NCBI GenBank assembly: GCA_949283695.1
Contig: CASDTX010000065.1
Span: forward strand, 1 to 43,667
Reading direction: 5' to 3'
Source of the DNA: an uncultured Eubacteriales bacterium
GTDB taxonomy: Bacteria > Bacillota > Clostridia > Lachnospirales > Lachnospiraceae
Length of the DNA: 43,667 nucleotides
Below are positions 1 to 9,187 of this stretch, piece by piece (position 1 is the stretch's first letter; every line of letters starts with the position of its first letter). The notes under the pieces are model-generated. The model was not told the origin of the DNA. It worked only from the letters and a program-made list of their open reading frames with translations, and ran no database searches. A program made the translations under genes and the position numbers.

Positions 1-40
1 AATGGTGACAGGCACCTTTGCAAAGGTGCCTGTCACCATT
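1..40. repeat. Perfect 40-bp palindrome
   Basis: The first 40 bases are a perfect inverted repeat with no unpaired loop (arms of 20 bases, core GGTGACAGGCACC and its complement). As RNA it would form a long hairpin, but no T-tract follows on the plus strand within the window. It may be the terminator of a gene upstream of the window or a REP-like interspersed palindrome. The window edge hides its left context. Confidence 0.85.
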
Positions 41-104
41 CACACTTCCTTCACAATTTGTTATACTTTGACGAACGATTCTTCCTTTTCCCCTCTGCCC
101 TCTG

Positions 105-113
105 TGCTATAAT
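105..113 (+). promoter_or_regulatory. Extended -10 promoter for the MerR-type gene
   Basis: TGCTATAAT is a consensus extended -10 element; there is no good -35 box 17 bases upstream. Transcription would start near 120, giving a leader of about 78 bases. The leader contains a small perfect hairpin (CACTGC/GCAGTG, 136-155) before the AAGGAGGT ribosome site. Confidence 0.55.
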
Positions 114-197
114 GTCTTTAAGGCCGAGGCATCTCCACTGCTTTCAACTGCAGTGATTCCCGGCTGAAACCCGCAGGTTAAGGAGGTATAAATATTA

Positions 198-875
198 ATG
201 GGTGAAGTCAGATTCATGATTTCCGAAGCTGCGAAGCAGGTCGATGTGGAGTCTCACGTACTGAGATACTGGGAAGAGGAACTCGGCCTGACGATCGGAC
301 GTACGGAAATGGGCCATCGATATTATACCAAAGATGACATCCAGCTCTTCCGCTGTATTAAGAAACTGAAGGATGAAGGAATGCTCTTAAGAGAACTGAA
401 GCCGCTGATTCCTGAGCTGAGGGCGACCCGCCTGAAGGTAAAGGCCGGGGAAGCCGCGGTACAGTCCGGCAATACTCCGGACACGGCCAGTACTCTCGAG
501 CCGGCTGCCGGTCAGACACCCCCGTCTGCTGCTCAGGCTCCTGCTTCCGCAAGTACTGCCGTTCCCTCTGCGACCGTCTTGAAGGAAGTCGGCGAAGTTA
601 TGATCCCGCTTGAGAAGGTGGAACAGATGCGTGCTCTTGTGGGCGACGTTCTCCGGGAAGCGCTGGTGGAAAATAACTCTGTATTGCAAAACAACATCAG
701 CAGCACAATAACTACTGATGTTGTTCATGAAATTGATTTTCTTCTCCAGGCCAAGGAGCGCCAGCAGGAGGAACACTTCCGCAGACTGGACACTCTGATC
801 CGCCAGCAGCAGAATACCCGCAAGGAGGCTGCCAAAGGCGGTCCTATTATGAAATTGAGAAAAATATTTACATAG
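198..875 (+). CDS. MerR-type HTH transcriptional regulator
   Basis: A 225-residue protein with an N-terminal MerR winged helix (about residues 5-75: ISEAAKQVDVESHVLRYWEE, then a GHRYYTKDDIQ wing). A long Ala/Pro/Thr/Ser-rich linker (about 80-125) and a charged, probably coiled-coil C-terminus with many Gln and Arg residues follow. No known effector-binding domain (cysteine metal site, GyrI-like) is visible, so the signal is unknown. The start is fixed by AAGGAGGT at about 180-187. It converges on dnaB with a single base between the two stop codons. The family is clear; the target genes are not. Confidence 0.85.
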   Translation: MGEVRFMISEAAKQVDVESHVLRYWEEELGLTIGRTEMGHRYYTKDDIQLFRCIKKLKDEGMLLRELKPLIPELRATRLKVKAGEAAVQSGNTPDTASTLEPAAGQTPPSAAQAPASASTAVPSATVLKEVGEVMIPLEKVEQMRALVGDVLREALVENNSVLQNNISSTITTDVVHEIDFLLQAKERQQEEHFRRLDTLIRQQQNTRKEAAKGGPIMKLRKIFT

Positions 876-876
876 C

Positions 877-2223
877 TTACTGCTGCCGAAGCTCATTCCC
901 GAACCGTGTGTACTGCGGCATCCACGCAAGGCGCACGGTTCCGATCGGGCCGTTCCTCTGTTTCGCAATAATGATCTCTGCGATATTTTTATCTTCGGTA
1001 TCTGGATTATAGTAATCATCCCTATAGATAAACATACACACATCGGCATCCTGCTCGATTGCTCCGGATTCACGCAGATCTGAAAGCATAGGGCGCTTAT
1101 CAGTTCTCTGTTCCACCGCACGGCTCAGCTGAGACAGTGCGATCACCGGAACATTCAGTTCTCTCGCCAGTCCCTTCAAAGAACGCGAAATCTCTGAGAT
1201 CTCCTGCTGGCGGCTCTCATTCTTTCTGCCGCCGCTTCCGCTCATCAGCTGAAGATAATCAATAATGATCAAATCCAGCCCCTGCTCCAGCTTATACTTT
1301 CTGCACTTGGAGCGCATCTCCGAGATCGAGATTCCCGATGTATCGTCGATAATCATACGAGATTTGCCGATTGTACCTGCTCCTTCGATCAGCTTTTCCC
1401 AGTCTGTATCTGTCAGGTTTCCTGTTCTTAAGACCTGCGCGTCTACATGTGACTCCAGGGAAAACAAACGATTTACCAGCTGTTCCTTGGACATCTCAAG
1501 GCTGAAGATAGCCACCGCCAGATTCTGACGAAATGCTACGTGCTGGGCAATATTAAGCACAAATGCCGTCTTTCCCATGGAAGGACGGGCTGCGATCAGC
1601 ACCAGGTCTGAACGCTGAAGTCCTGAGAGCTTGTAATCCAGATCAATGAATCCCGTTGGAATTCCGGTCACAGTCCCTTTCATCTTCGACGCTCTCTCAA
1701 TCACGTCCAGTGCGTTGAGAACAACCTGCTTAATCGGAACATATTCCTGAGAGTTTCCATGTTCCACCAGCTCAAATACCCGTTTCTCTGTCTCATTTAA
1801 GATGTCTTCTAAAGGACGATTCTCCAGATAACACGCATTGGCGATCTCCTCATTGATCCGGATCAGGCTGCGCAGAACCGCCTTCTCCCGCACAATCTCC
1901 GCATAATACTTAATATTAGCGGAAGTCTGTGTGCCGGCCAGAAGTTCTCTGGCATACTCCATACTGCTGACCTCAGGAGGCACGTTTTTCTCCTTCAGGT
2001 GCTCCTGCAGCGTAATCAGATCCACCGGACGCCCTTCTCGGAAGAGATCCACCACAGCATCGAACAGAATTCCGTAGGCGGTCTGATAGAAGTCTTCACC
2101 TGTAAGCATTTCTGACGCCACCTGAACAGCATCCTTATTCATCAGCATCGCCCCCAGCACCGCCTGCTCTGCTTCGATGCTGTGGGGCGGTATCCGTTTC
2201 ATTGCCGCTTCAATATTTTCCAT
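877..2223 (-). CDS. dnaB: Replicative DNA helicase DnaB
   Basis: The hexameric 5'-3' replication fork helicase, 448 residues, a normal length for Firmicutes DnaB/DnaC-type helicases. The N-terminal DnaB domain covers about residues 10-115 (IPPHSIEAEQAVLGAML). The RecA-like ATPase domain has Walker A ARPSMGKT at 212-219 and Walker B LIIIDYLQLM at 318-327. Its TAGGAG ribosome site overlaps the rplI stop codon region, 15 bases away, so it is probably the last gene of a gdpP-rplI-dnaB operon, an order common in Firmicutes. No insertion or intein is visible. Confidence 0.97.
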   Translation of the reverse strand: MENIEAAMKRIPPHSIEAEQAVLGAMLMNKDAVQVASEMLTGEDFYQTAYGILFDAVVDLFREGRPVDLITLQEHLKEKNVPPEVSSMEYARELLAGTQTSANIKYYAEIVREKAVLRSLIRINEEIANACYLENRPLEDILNETEKRVFELVEHGNSQEYVPIKQVVLNALDVIERASKMKGTVTGIPTGFIDLDYKLSGLQRSDLVLIAARPSMGKTAFVLNIAQHVAFRQNLAVAIFSLEMSKEQLVNRLFSLESHVDAQVLRTGNLTDTDWEKLIEGAGTIGKSRMIIDDTSGISISEMRSKCRKYKLEQGLDLIIIDYLQLMSGSGGRKNESRQQEISEISRSLKGLARELNVPVIALSQLSRAVEQRTDKRPMLSDLRESGAIEQDADVCMFIYRDDYYNPDTEDKNIAEIIIAKQRNGPIGTVRLAWMPQYTRFGNELRQQ

Positions 2224-2238
2224 ACAGGATCTTCACTC

Positions 2239-2688
2239 CTACGCTTCTTCCTTCACGACTACTTTCAGTTCTGCCGTCACTTCCGGATGCAGCTTCACGT
2301 GAACGATATGAGTTCCCAGTGATTTAATGGCCTCTTTTAACTGAATTTTCTTCTTATCTACATCCAGATTCATCTGGTCTTTGACCGCCGCCGAGATCTC
2401 CTTGCTGGATACCGAGCCAAACGCTCTCCCGCCTTCTCCTACTTTGATCGACAATTCCACATGGCCGGAGGCAAGTTCTGCCGCCAGTTTCTTCGCTGCC
2501 TCCAGATGCTCCTGAGCCACCTTTTTCTCGTTGTTTTTCTGAAGCTTCAGATCATTCAGATTCTTCCCTGTCGCTTCCACTCCCATCTTCTTCGGGAGTA
2601 TGAAATTCCTTGCGTACCCATCATTTACATTTACAATCTCACCTTTTTTCCCGAGAGATTTCACATCCTGCAATAAAATCACTTTCAT
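2239..2688 (-). CDS. rplI: Large-subunit ribosomal protein bL9
   Basis: The 149-residue ribosomal protein L9, which binds 23S rRNA domain V near the L1 stalk. It begins [19 protein letters not shown] and has the conserved [11 protein letters not shown] segment (about 24-34), a charged central helix (about 45-80), and a C-terminal domain ending [11 protein letters not shown]. The AAGGAG ribosome site lies inside the last codons of gdpP (2700-2705). The two genes are separated by only three bases, which suggests translational coupling. Confidence 0.97.
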   Translation of the reverse strand: MKVILLQDVKSLGKKGEIVNVNDGYARNFILPKKMGVEATGKNLNDLKLQKNNEKKVAQEHLEAAKKLAAELASGHVELSIKVGEGGRAFGSVSSKEISAAVKDQMNLDVDKKKIQLKEAIKSLGTHIVHVKLHPEVTAELKVVVKEEA

Positions 2689-2691
2689 CTT

Positions 2692-4740
2692 CTATATATC
2701 TCCTTCCTTGATCATCTGATCAATCGTTGCTTTTAACGCCTGAATTGCTTCCTCGATATTCGTATGATCAAACTGTGCGCCGGCAGAATTGATGTGTCCT
2801 CCTCCGCCCAGCTTCTCTGCTATAATCTGTACATTTACTTCATCAATGGACCGGGCGCTTAGATAGATCTTTCCGTCATAAACCGTAAGGACAAAGGACG
2901 CCTTAATCCCACTGATATCAAGCAGCTCATTGGCTGCCTGAGCGGCCAGAACCGTCGGGCTCTCCACATCGCTCGGACACTGGGCGATGGCATACTCCTG
3001 ACGATAGACCTCCGCGCGGCGCATGGTCTCAGCCTTGGCCTGATAAGAAGCCATATCATCGCGGAACATCTTGCGCACACGGGTGATATCTGCACCGCAG
3101 CGTCTTAAGAATGCCGCAGCCTCAAATGTACGCACACCCGTCCTGTTCATAAAGTTCCTCGTGTCAATCATAATACCGGCGTACAGGCAATCTGCCTCTA
3201 CAGACGGGAACTTAATGTCATCTACAATATACTGGAGTACTTCCGCCACCATCTCACATGTGGAAGAAGAATATGGCTCCACATATGAAAGAACCGCATT
3301 TTCGATCACATTACTGCTCTGCCGGTGATGATCAAGCACTGCGATCATGCGGGAACGTTTCAGCAGCTCCGGACACTCTGTCATCTGCGGTTTATTCGTG
3401 TCCACAACGATCACCATCGTGTTGTCTGTAATATAATCCAGCGCCTGGTCTGACGTAAGGAAAATATCATCCTCATAGGCCGGGCTGTCAGCGATCTCAT
3501 CATAAAGAGGACGCAGAGACTCTGTGACCGTATTAATTACAATATGAGCCTTCTTCTCCAGGTTCACCGCCGCACGGTAGATACCCATACAGGCGCCGAA
3601 TGAGTCCGGATCCCCGATCTTATGGCCCATTACCATGACCTGATCCTTTGTTACAATGAACTCTCGGAGCGCCTCCGCCTTCACGCGGGCCTTCACACGG
3701 GTATTCTTCGCTGTCTGTTCTTTCTTGCCGCCGAAATAAGAGATGCCGTTGCAGTCCTTGATCACCGCCTGGTCACCGCCCCGGGCCAGCGCCAGATCGA
3801 TGGCCACCCGGGCATACTGATAACTCAGTGCATACGTCGCAGTATTCAGACCAAGCCCGATACTCAGAGTCGCAGAACGGGCATTTCCGATATTGACCTG
3901 CTTAACTTCCTCCAGCAAGGAAAACTTGTCTTCCGCAATCTTTTTGTAGCTTTCTTTCCGAAGGACAATGAAATACTTGTCCTTCTCCATCTTCTTCACA
4001 ATGCCGTCCACATCACCGATGTATTTGTTGATCTTCCGGTCAATCAGTGCCACAAGGAGAGACTGGCGGACTTCTTCTACACTTTCCATGACTTCGTCAT
4101 AGTTGTCAATATAGATCAGACCTGCCACCATACGCTGCTCTTCGTTCTCACGCATGTAAGCATTTAGTTCAGTCACATCCTGCAGCGCAACCGTAACGAA
4201 AAATTCTTCCTCTTCCGGAATCTGAACAAGCTCTTCCCTGTCACTAAATCCCTGAACAGACACCCGGTGCAGCTCAACCTGATAATTCCGGTCTTTGTAG
4301 GTCACTTCCAGGTCCACATGCTCCATATCATCTTTCGGGAACACACCCGTGTGCAGTTCCGGAATCATACGGTTTAAATACTTCTCCGTCCTGGCTCCCG
4401 TCAGCAGTGTTTCGAACGCATCGTTCTTCCACAAGATCCGCCCGTCCTCCATTGCGATGGCATAAGGGACAGCCAGTTCTTTCAGCAGAGTATTCTCAAT
4501 CCCCTTATACTGCGCTGAGAACTGAATCAGGTCAGCCAGAATCAAAGACCGGTTGTAAAAATACAGCCCGCCCGCGATTCCAAGATAAATCAGAATGAAC
4601 AACGTCATAATGACCCCTGCTTTTTTGTCGATCATATAGAGCCAGAGGTCCATCGCCGCCAAAAGAACCGTCATAATAAGCGGCCAGTTCATGTACATCC
4701 GAAGCTGCCCTTTTAAACGCATTTTGTTTTTCTTTTTCAT
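2692..4740 (-). CDS. gdpP: Cyclic-di-AMP phosphodiesterase GdpP
   Basis: A membrane-bound c-di-AMP phosphodiesterase of 682 residues, within the family norm. In order: two transmembrane helices (about 19-37 and 42-62), a PAS-like domain (about 80-190), a degenerate GGDEF domain (about 205-330), and a DHH/DHHA1 catalytic module. The catalytic motifs are MGHKIGDPDSFG (371-382), VVDTNK (445-450), DHH (470-472) and GGGGH (about 645-649). The protein lowers c-di-AMP, which controls potassium and osmolyte uptake and wall homeostasis in Firmicutes. A GAGGTGA ribosome site precedes the ATG. It is first in the operon with rplI and dnaB. Confidence 0.95.
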   Translation of the reverse strand: MKKKNKMRLKGQLRMYMNWPLIMTVLLAAMDLWLYMIDKKAGVIMTLFILIYLGIAGGLYFYNRSLILADLIQFSAQYKGIENTLLKELAVPYAIAMEDGRILWKNDAFETLLTGARTEKYLNRMIPELHTGVFPKDDMEHVDLEVTYKDRNYQVELHRVSVQGFSDREELVQIPEEEEFFVTVALQDVTELNAYMRENEEQRMVAGLIYIDNYDEVMESVEEVRQSLLVALIDRKINKYIGDVDGIVKKMEKDKYFIVLRKESYKKIAEDKFSLLEEVKQVNIGNARSATLSIGLGLNTATYALSYQYARVAIDLALARGGDQAVIKDCNGISYFGGKKEQTAKNTRVKARVKAEALREFIVTKDQVMVMGHKIGDPDSFGACMGIYRAAVNLEKKAHIVINTVTESLRPLYDEIADSPAYEDDIFLTSDQALDYITDNTMVIVVDTNKPQMTECPELLKRSRMIAVLDHHRQSSNVIENAVLSYVEPYSSSTCEMVAEVLQYIVDDIKFPSVEADCLYAGIMIDTRNFMNRTGVRTFEAAAFLRRCGADITRVRKMFRDDMASYQAKAETMRRAEVYRQEYAIAQCPSDVESPTVLAAQAANELLDISGIKASFVLTVYDGKIYLSARSIDEVNVQIIAEKLGGGGHINSAGAQFDHTNIEEAIQALKATIDQMIKEGDI

Positions 4741-4904
4741 TGTGATTTCACCTCATCCGCAGCTGCCTTCCACCGGGCAGATATACAAAGTAACCTTCAG
4801 CCCGCGCCATTTGCAAAATCGCACTGACATACTGACCGCGGCTGCGCATAATGCAACTCATAATAGTTTGTTGAAAATGTATGGGGGTTTTGTTACAACG
4901 TCTT

Positions 4905-4910
4905 ATTATA
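4905..4910 (-). promoter_or_regulatory. Probable -10 element for gdpP-rplI-dnaB
   Basis: A perfect TATAAT on the minus strand, in the 196-base gap upstream of gdpP. The -35 region is poor. The resulting leader would be about 155 bases; I see no recognisable riboswitch in it. Confidence 0.45.
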
Positions 4911-4936
4911 ACATCTTTTCAAAAATTATTCTACTA

Positions 4937-5788
4937 TTAAAAGTCTTGCAGCTGTTCCAACAGCACGGACAATATGGATTCTATGCCTTCGGCAACTCCG
5001 TCCGCGTCGTTCGAGGATACAATCCGATCCGCCGCATCCATGCACTCCGCAGATGCATTCCCCACAGCGAACCCGATCCCCGCATATCGCAAAAGTCCGC
5101 TGTCATTATGCCCGTCTCCAAACGCAGCCAGCTCTTCCCGCGCGATCCCCAAAAGCTCTGTCAAAAACTTTACCGCAGATTCTTTTCCTGCTTTTCGATG
5201 AGATATTTCTAAAAGCTGGCGCACAGAGGAAGTGATATACACATCCTCTGCCCGCTTTTCGAGAATTTTCCACAGTTTTTGCTTCTGTTCTTCACTTTTT
5301 ACCACAACATCAATACAGTCAAGCTCCGTCCGGTGACTTTTTATAAACCCTTGCATCCCCTCCACAGGCTCACGCGTCTTCTGGATGTAAGGAATCGCCC
5401 GTTCCGCTGCTCCAAACCGGACCGGTTCTTCTACATACGCCTGCTCTGCATACGGTTTTCCGTCGATAAACGTCTCAAACACCACATCTTCCGCTTCCAT
5501 GCAGGCCAGGATCTCTTCCACAGATTCCTGCGTCATCTTATACTGACACAGACACTTCTTCTCCACTAGATCGTACACTGCGGCGCCGTTTGAGGTAATG
5601 GCATAGCGGATTCCCGGAATCTTAAGGATCTCCTCCGGCAGGGAATGAAGTGACCTTCCGCTGGCAACCACTACCTGTATTCCTTCCCTGAGAGCCCGTT
5701 CGACTGCAGCCTTATTTCTTTCACTCAAATGCCCCCGGCTGTTCAACGTCGTACCATCCAAGTCAAGGGCAATACACTTTATCCTCAT
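4937..5788 (-). CDS. Cof-type HAD-superfamily phosphatase
   Basis: A 283-residue HAD hydrolase of the Cof/YidA class (subclass IIB cap), likely acting on sugar phosphates, phosphorylated cofactors or FMN. Motif I is LDLDGTTLNS near the N-terminus, motif II is VVASGRS, the catalytic lysine lies in SHRKAGKESAV, and motif IV is FGDGHNDSGLL. A GTG nine bases upstream (5797) could also initiate. The ATG at 5788 is preferred because AAGGTGG then sits five bases upstream, while it would touch the GTG. The substrate cannot be read from sequence. Confidence 0.88.
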   Translation of the reverse strand: MRIKCIALDLDGTTLNSRGHLSERNKAAVERALREGIQVVVASGRSLHSLPEEILKIPGIRYAITSNGAAVYDLVEKKCLCQYKMTQESVEEILACMEAEDVVFETFIDGKPYAEQAYVEEPVRFGAAERAIPYIQKTREPVEGMQGFIKSHRTELDCIDVVVKSEEQKQKLWKILEKRAEDVYITSSVRQLLEISHRKAGKESAVKFLTELLGIAREELAAFGDGHNDSGLLRYAGIGFAVGNASAECMDAADRIVSSNDADGVAEGIESILSVLLEQLQDF

Positions 5789-5972
5789 CTGCTCCACCTT
5801 TTTCCCGTTGATCTTTTTATTTTATCACATCCGCCCGATGTATCATAGTGACGCAAACAGGTTTTCACAGATAAACGCAGCATTCAGCCCCCAGTATTCG
5901 TAAAACCGCACTGCGTGCTTATTGTGGCTGACGCCACTGTTTATTTTCATTAGCAGACGCTCTCGGACAGCG

Positions 5973-6020
5973 AAACGGCCGCGGATTCCTGCTTTTACCC
6001 ATAGAATCCGCGGCCGTTTC
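5973..6020. terminator. 17-bp perfect inverted repeat, likely bidirectional terminator
   Basis: Perfect 17-base arms (GAAACGGCCGCGGATTC and complement) with a 14-base loop, just after the isomerase stop on the minus strand. The T-tract is weak on the minus side and better on the plus side (TTTCTTTC). It probably ends the ABC/mannosidase operon. The rest of the gap to the HAD gene holds nothing I can identify. Confidence 0.65.
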
Positions 6021-6033
6021 TTTCAAGCTATTC

Positions 6034-6582
6034 TCAATATTCAATCACCGGAAGCCGTCTGATCTTTGCATCTGTAAAAATATCATATTCGTCAAAGCTC
6101 GGCGTACTGAACTCTGATATCACCGCTCCCTCAGGTCCTGCCTGGAACCAATGTTTTGTATTCGGCTGCATCGTATACTGTTCCCCCGGTTCGAGGATCC
6201 GTTCATGAAACGCTGTATACGTCGTTTCATAACCGGAAGGAATCGCTGCCTTCCGGTCTGCCGTCTCTTCTCCTTCGATGTACAGATAAACAGTTCCATA
6301 GCGGCATCGGAATGTTTCTTCTTTCCCTGAATATCCCCTTTCCGGAATCGGCGCATGTGCATGTTCCGGACATGTCATGCCTGGCAGGAGTACCATCTCT
6401 TTTGCGCAGCACCGATTCGTATTTACATAGGTAACAAGAATCAGTCCGATCCTCTCGATGTCGTCAAGGCCAAAATCTGCCACTTCGATTCTCTCACATT
6501 CTTCCGGTGTCAGGATGATCCCTGCTCTCCGGTAATATTCCAGAGCCCTTTCCCTGATCTTCTCATACACTTCCTTCTTCAT
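6034..6582 (-). CDS. D-lyxose/D-mannose ketol-isomerase (cupin)
   Basis: A 182-residue cupin-fold isomerase resembling YdaE-type D-lyxose isomerases, which interconvert lyxose/xylulose and mannose/fructose using a divalent metal. The likely metal ligands are H74 and H76 in CPEHAHAP, a Glu in GYSGKEETF, and H144 in PNTKHWF, a spacing typical of the family. The C-terminus has SEFSTPSFDEYDIF, seen in this group. The frame extends 14 codons upstream into the mannosidase gene. The internal ATG is chosen because AGGAGGC lies 11 bases before it. As the last gene of the mannosidase operon it probably turns released mannose into fructose. Confidence 0.85.
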   Translation of the reverse strand: MKKEVYEKIRERALEYYRRAGIILTPEECERIEVADFGLDDIERIGLILVTYVNTNRCCAKEMVLLPGMTCPEHAHAPIPERGYSGKEETFRCRYGTVYLYIEGEETADRKAAIPSGYETTYTAFHERILEPGEQYTMQPNTKHWFQAGPEGAVISEFSTPSFDEYDIFTDAKIRRLPVIEY

Positions 6583-6608
6583 CGTCTTACTCTGCCTCCT
6601 GTTCTGCA

Positions 6609-9143
6609 CTATCTTACGCTGCATACTTCCACATTCCTGTCCGCAGCCTTCTTCACTGTGACAGTCTTTTTCTCCCCCGGCAGAAGATCGAAATAATTAT
6701 CATCGCAGTCCAGATCTCCTTTTATATACACGCCATGCACATAGCCATCCGCTGTTATCGTGATCTTTCGGTCCTCCCCTTCCTTTTCTGAGGACAGTAC
6801 TGTGATCTGGCTTCTCTCATACTTCATCCGCCGGTTGTCCTCTGTCCGGAGCCAGATATTATCGATCTCATCTGAATCCACGTAAAGCATATAGGTCCCT
6901 GTCAGCAGATCATAACTGCCAGGCGCCTCCTTAAGTACATACTCTCTGGAAAACGGCTTCAGCTCAAATGTCACCTTTCTTGTCAAATCTGTCTTTCCAT
7001 CAAAAGATACATACCCGAACCTGCCGTTCACCGTAATCGGAACCGGTGTATCATTTATCCCCTGCAGTACCACACTTCCATCCACAAGGCGCATGGTAAA
7101 CTTGCGGTGAGCCAATGCTCTTTTCACCCCATAAAACGGGATCTTACGCCGTAAATAATAATCGACGATGGTCCACCCGACTTCTCCCCATGCATCATTG
7201 TACATCCAGAAAATCGCTCCATAACACTGCTGTTTGAACCGCATAGCTTCCAGTGAATAGTTGTACATCATAGAATGAACCATTCCTCCGTACAGAATAT
7301 AATCCTCTATCGACAGCTTCTCCGGATGATCCACATAATTTTTCGTAATTGCAGTATCTACCGTGCCTTTCTCGAACACATTCGTATGATGATACCACAG
7401 AGCTCCGTTTCGGTCCAGGGACTCATCACCCAGATATTCTTTTGTGCTTTCCAGGCAGCACGGACCGATATACCCATACTCCGAGACGAATTTCGCCTGG
7501 ATCTTGTCATAGTCCTTTACTTCAATCCGCTCCTCCATCTTCGGACTCATGAGCGCGTTTCTCCACCAATGAATGTCTCCCACTGTATCTGCATTCGGTG
7601 TTTCTCCGCCATAGGGGGAGCTGTTCCAATATGGAATGGACGGACAATTCTTGCGTACAATTTCTTTTGCCATCGTATTGGCTATATACAGTCCGTGCTG
7701 CTCACGGTACGTAAAATCAAATCCCCATTTCCCCGGGTTATCAATCGGGTTAAAGATCCAGTGGACCTCATTTGTCCCGCAGAACAGCGCCATACAGCAG
7801 TGGTTTCTAAGACGCTTTGTCTGGTATTCAATCTCATACCGCATCAGATCTCGGAACCAATCCTGATGATCCGGATACGTCGAGCACGCAAACATAAAGT
7901 CCTGCCACACCAGAATTCCCTTCTGATCACACAGCTCATAAAAGAGATCCCGCTCATAAAGACCGCCGCCCCATATCCGGATCATATTGAAGTTGGCCTC
8001 GACGGCCTCATCGGTCAGGACATGATACTTATGCTCCGGGACTCTGGCGTAGATAAAATCATTGGGAATCCAGTCTCCTCCTTTACAGAAAATTGGGACC
8101 TTGTTGACACGAAACTCAAATCTCCGATGATCTCCTTCCAGCGGGCTTGTATCCAGCTCCAGCTTCCGAATGCCATATTGGAACTCCGGCCATACTTCTT
8201 CTGCCCCTTCGCAGACCGCACTGATCCTTACGTCATACAGCGGCTGCTCCCCATATCCGTTCGGCCACCAAAGTGCTGCATTCGGAACCGTGATCTCCGT
8301 GTCGATATAATTCACTCCGGAAGTCAGCAGACAGTTCTCCAGCACCCGACCGGCAGCCGCTCTGCCGTTTCTGCTGATCTCGATCTTCACATCACAGACC
8401 TTAGACCCGATCAGATTCAGATCCTCCACGTCTATGCAGACCTTAAGGACCGCGTCCGTGCCGGCTTCTCCTGCCAGTACTTGATCGGTCTCGATAAGCA
8501 CATCCCGGATTGCAGTCTTCTGATAACCGCGCAGGAATGCATGACCGGTAATGCCGATAGTTGCCACTTTCGGCCCCCAGTCCCATCCGCAGGTAAACTG
8601 CGGCCTTCTCACGAACGCCCGCCGGTCATCCTCCCTGCGTTCCCGTCCGTTGTACGTCTCCATGCTGACCACATAATCCAGTTCTGCTACATCTGACTCC
8701 TTGATCTCTTCCATTCCGCTGGTAACTCGCACAGCCAGCACATTTTCCCCCGGAAGGAGGAAATCTTTCACATCAAGCACGAAGGGATAATGCACACTTC
8801 TATGTGTCCCAAGAAAATGTCCATTCAGAAAGATATCACTTCTGGTATCCAATCCTTCCAGAACAAGTTCGATTATATCGCAATTCATTGCTATGCTTTC
8901 TCCGGAAAAGCATTTCCGAAACCACCAGGACCGTTTCTCAATCCACTCGGATTCATAGCAGTAATCCGCTTTCAGCGGCTCACGGATCAGCCCTTTCTCA
9001 AGAAGCGGCATCCGTACATCCACCGGCAGGCTGCATTCATGCCACCCGTCTTTTCTTTGCATAATAACGCTGAGGAAATCTTTATTCCATTTTAATGGAG
9101 CTTCACACATTTCCCAGTTGTCATTCAGATTCAGAAGATTCAT
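6609..9143 (-). CDS. Glycoside hydrolase family 2 beta-mannosidase
   Basis: An 844-residue GH2 enzyme, the usual length for beta-mannosidases. The N-terminal jelly-roll sugar-binding domain covers about 1-200 and includes QFTCGWDWGPK (182-192), the beta-mannosidase version of the GWDWGP signature. An immunoglobulin-like domain (about 205-330), the TIM barrel (about 340-650) and C-terminal beta domains follow. The acid/base is E459 in GTNEVHW and the nucleophile is E555 in VSEYG. There is no signal peptide, so it acts in the cytoplasm on imported short beta-mannosides. It lies 44 bases after the permease gene and 26 bases before the isomerase. Confidence 0.93.
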   Translation of the reverse strand: MNLLNLNDNWEMCEAPLKWNKDFLSVIMQRKDGWHECSLPVDVRMPLLEKGLIREPLKADYCYESEWIEKRSWWFRKCFSGESIAMNCDIIELVLEGLDTRSDIFLNGHFLGTHRSVHYPFVLDVKDFLLPGENVLAVRVTSGMEEIKESDVAELDYVVSMETYNGRERREDDRRAFVRRPQFTCGWDWGPKVATIGITGHAFLRGYQKTAIRDVLIETDQVLAGEAGTDAVLKVCIDVEDLNLIGSKVCDVKIEISRNGRAAAGRVLENCLLTSGVNYIDTEITVPNAALWWPNGYGEQPLYDVRISAVCEGAEEVWPEFQYGIRKLELDTSPLEGDHRRFEFRVNKVPIFCKGGDWIPNDFIYARVPEHKYHVLTDEAVEANFNMIRIWGGGLYERDLFYELCDQKGILVWQDFMFACSTYPDHQDWFRDLMRYEIEYQTKRLRNHCCMALFCGTNEVHWIFNPIDNPGKWGFDFTYREQHGLYIANTMAKEIVRKNCPSIPYWNSSPYGGETPNADTVGDIHWWRNALMSPKMEERIEVKDYDKIQAKFVSEYGYIGPCCLESTKEYLGDESLDRNGALWYHHTNVFEKGTVDTAITKNYVDHPEKLSIEDYILYGGMVHSMMYNYSLEAMRFKQQCYGAIFWMYNDAWGEVGWTIVDYYLRRKIPFYGVKRALAHRKFTMRLVDGSVVLQGINDTPVPITVNGRFGYVSFDGKTDLTRKVTFELKPFSREYVLKEAPGSYDLLTGTYMLYVDSDEIDNIWLRTEDNRRMKYERSQITVLSSEKEGEDRKITITADGYVHGVYIKGDLDCDDNYFDLLPGEKKTVTVKKAADRNVEVCSVR

Positions 9144-9187
9144 GTTGTTTCCTCCTTGTTCGTTTTATTTCCCGCTGTTTTCTGTTG

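Noticed and set aside
387-1121. A 244-codon minus-strand frame overlapping the MerR-type gene and dnaB
   Set aside because: It covers two confidently identified genes, shows no family motif, and has no ribosome site.
4741-4936. A riboswitch in the gdpP leader
   Set aside because: I looked for ydaO/c-di-AMP-type or other conserved elements and saw none.
5845-5950. Minus-strand coding-like stretch (VSHNKHAVRFYEYWGLN) upstream of the first HAD gene
   Set aside because: The frame has no start codon or ribosome site and a stop lies just upstream. It could be a gene remnant but is too short to support.
7275-8696. A 473-codon open frame on the plus strand
   Set aside because: It is antisense to the well-supported GH2 beta-mannosidase, has no recognisable domain or ribosome site, and its composition is that of a reverse-frame shadow.
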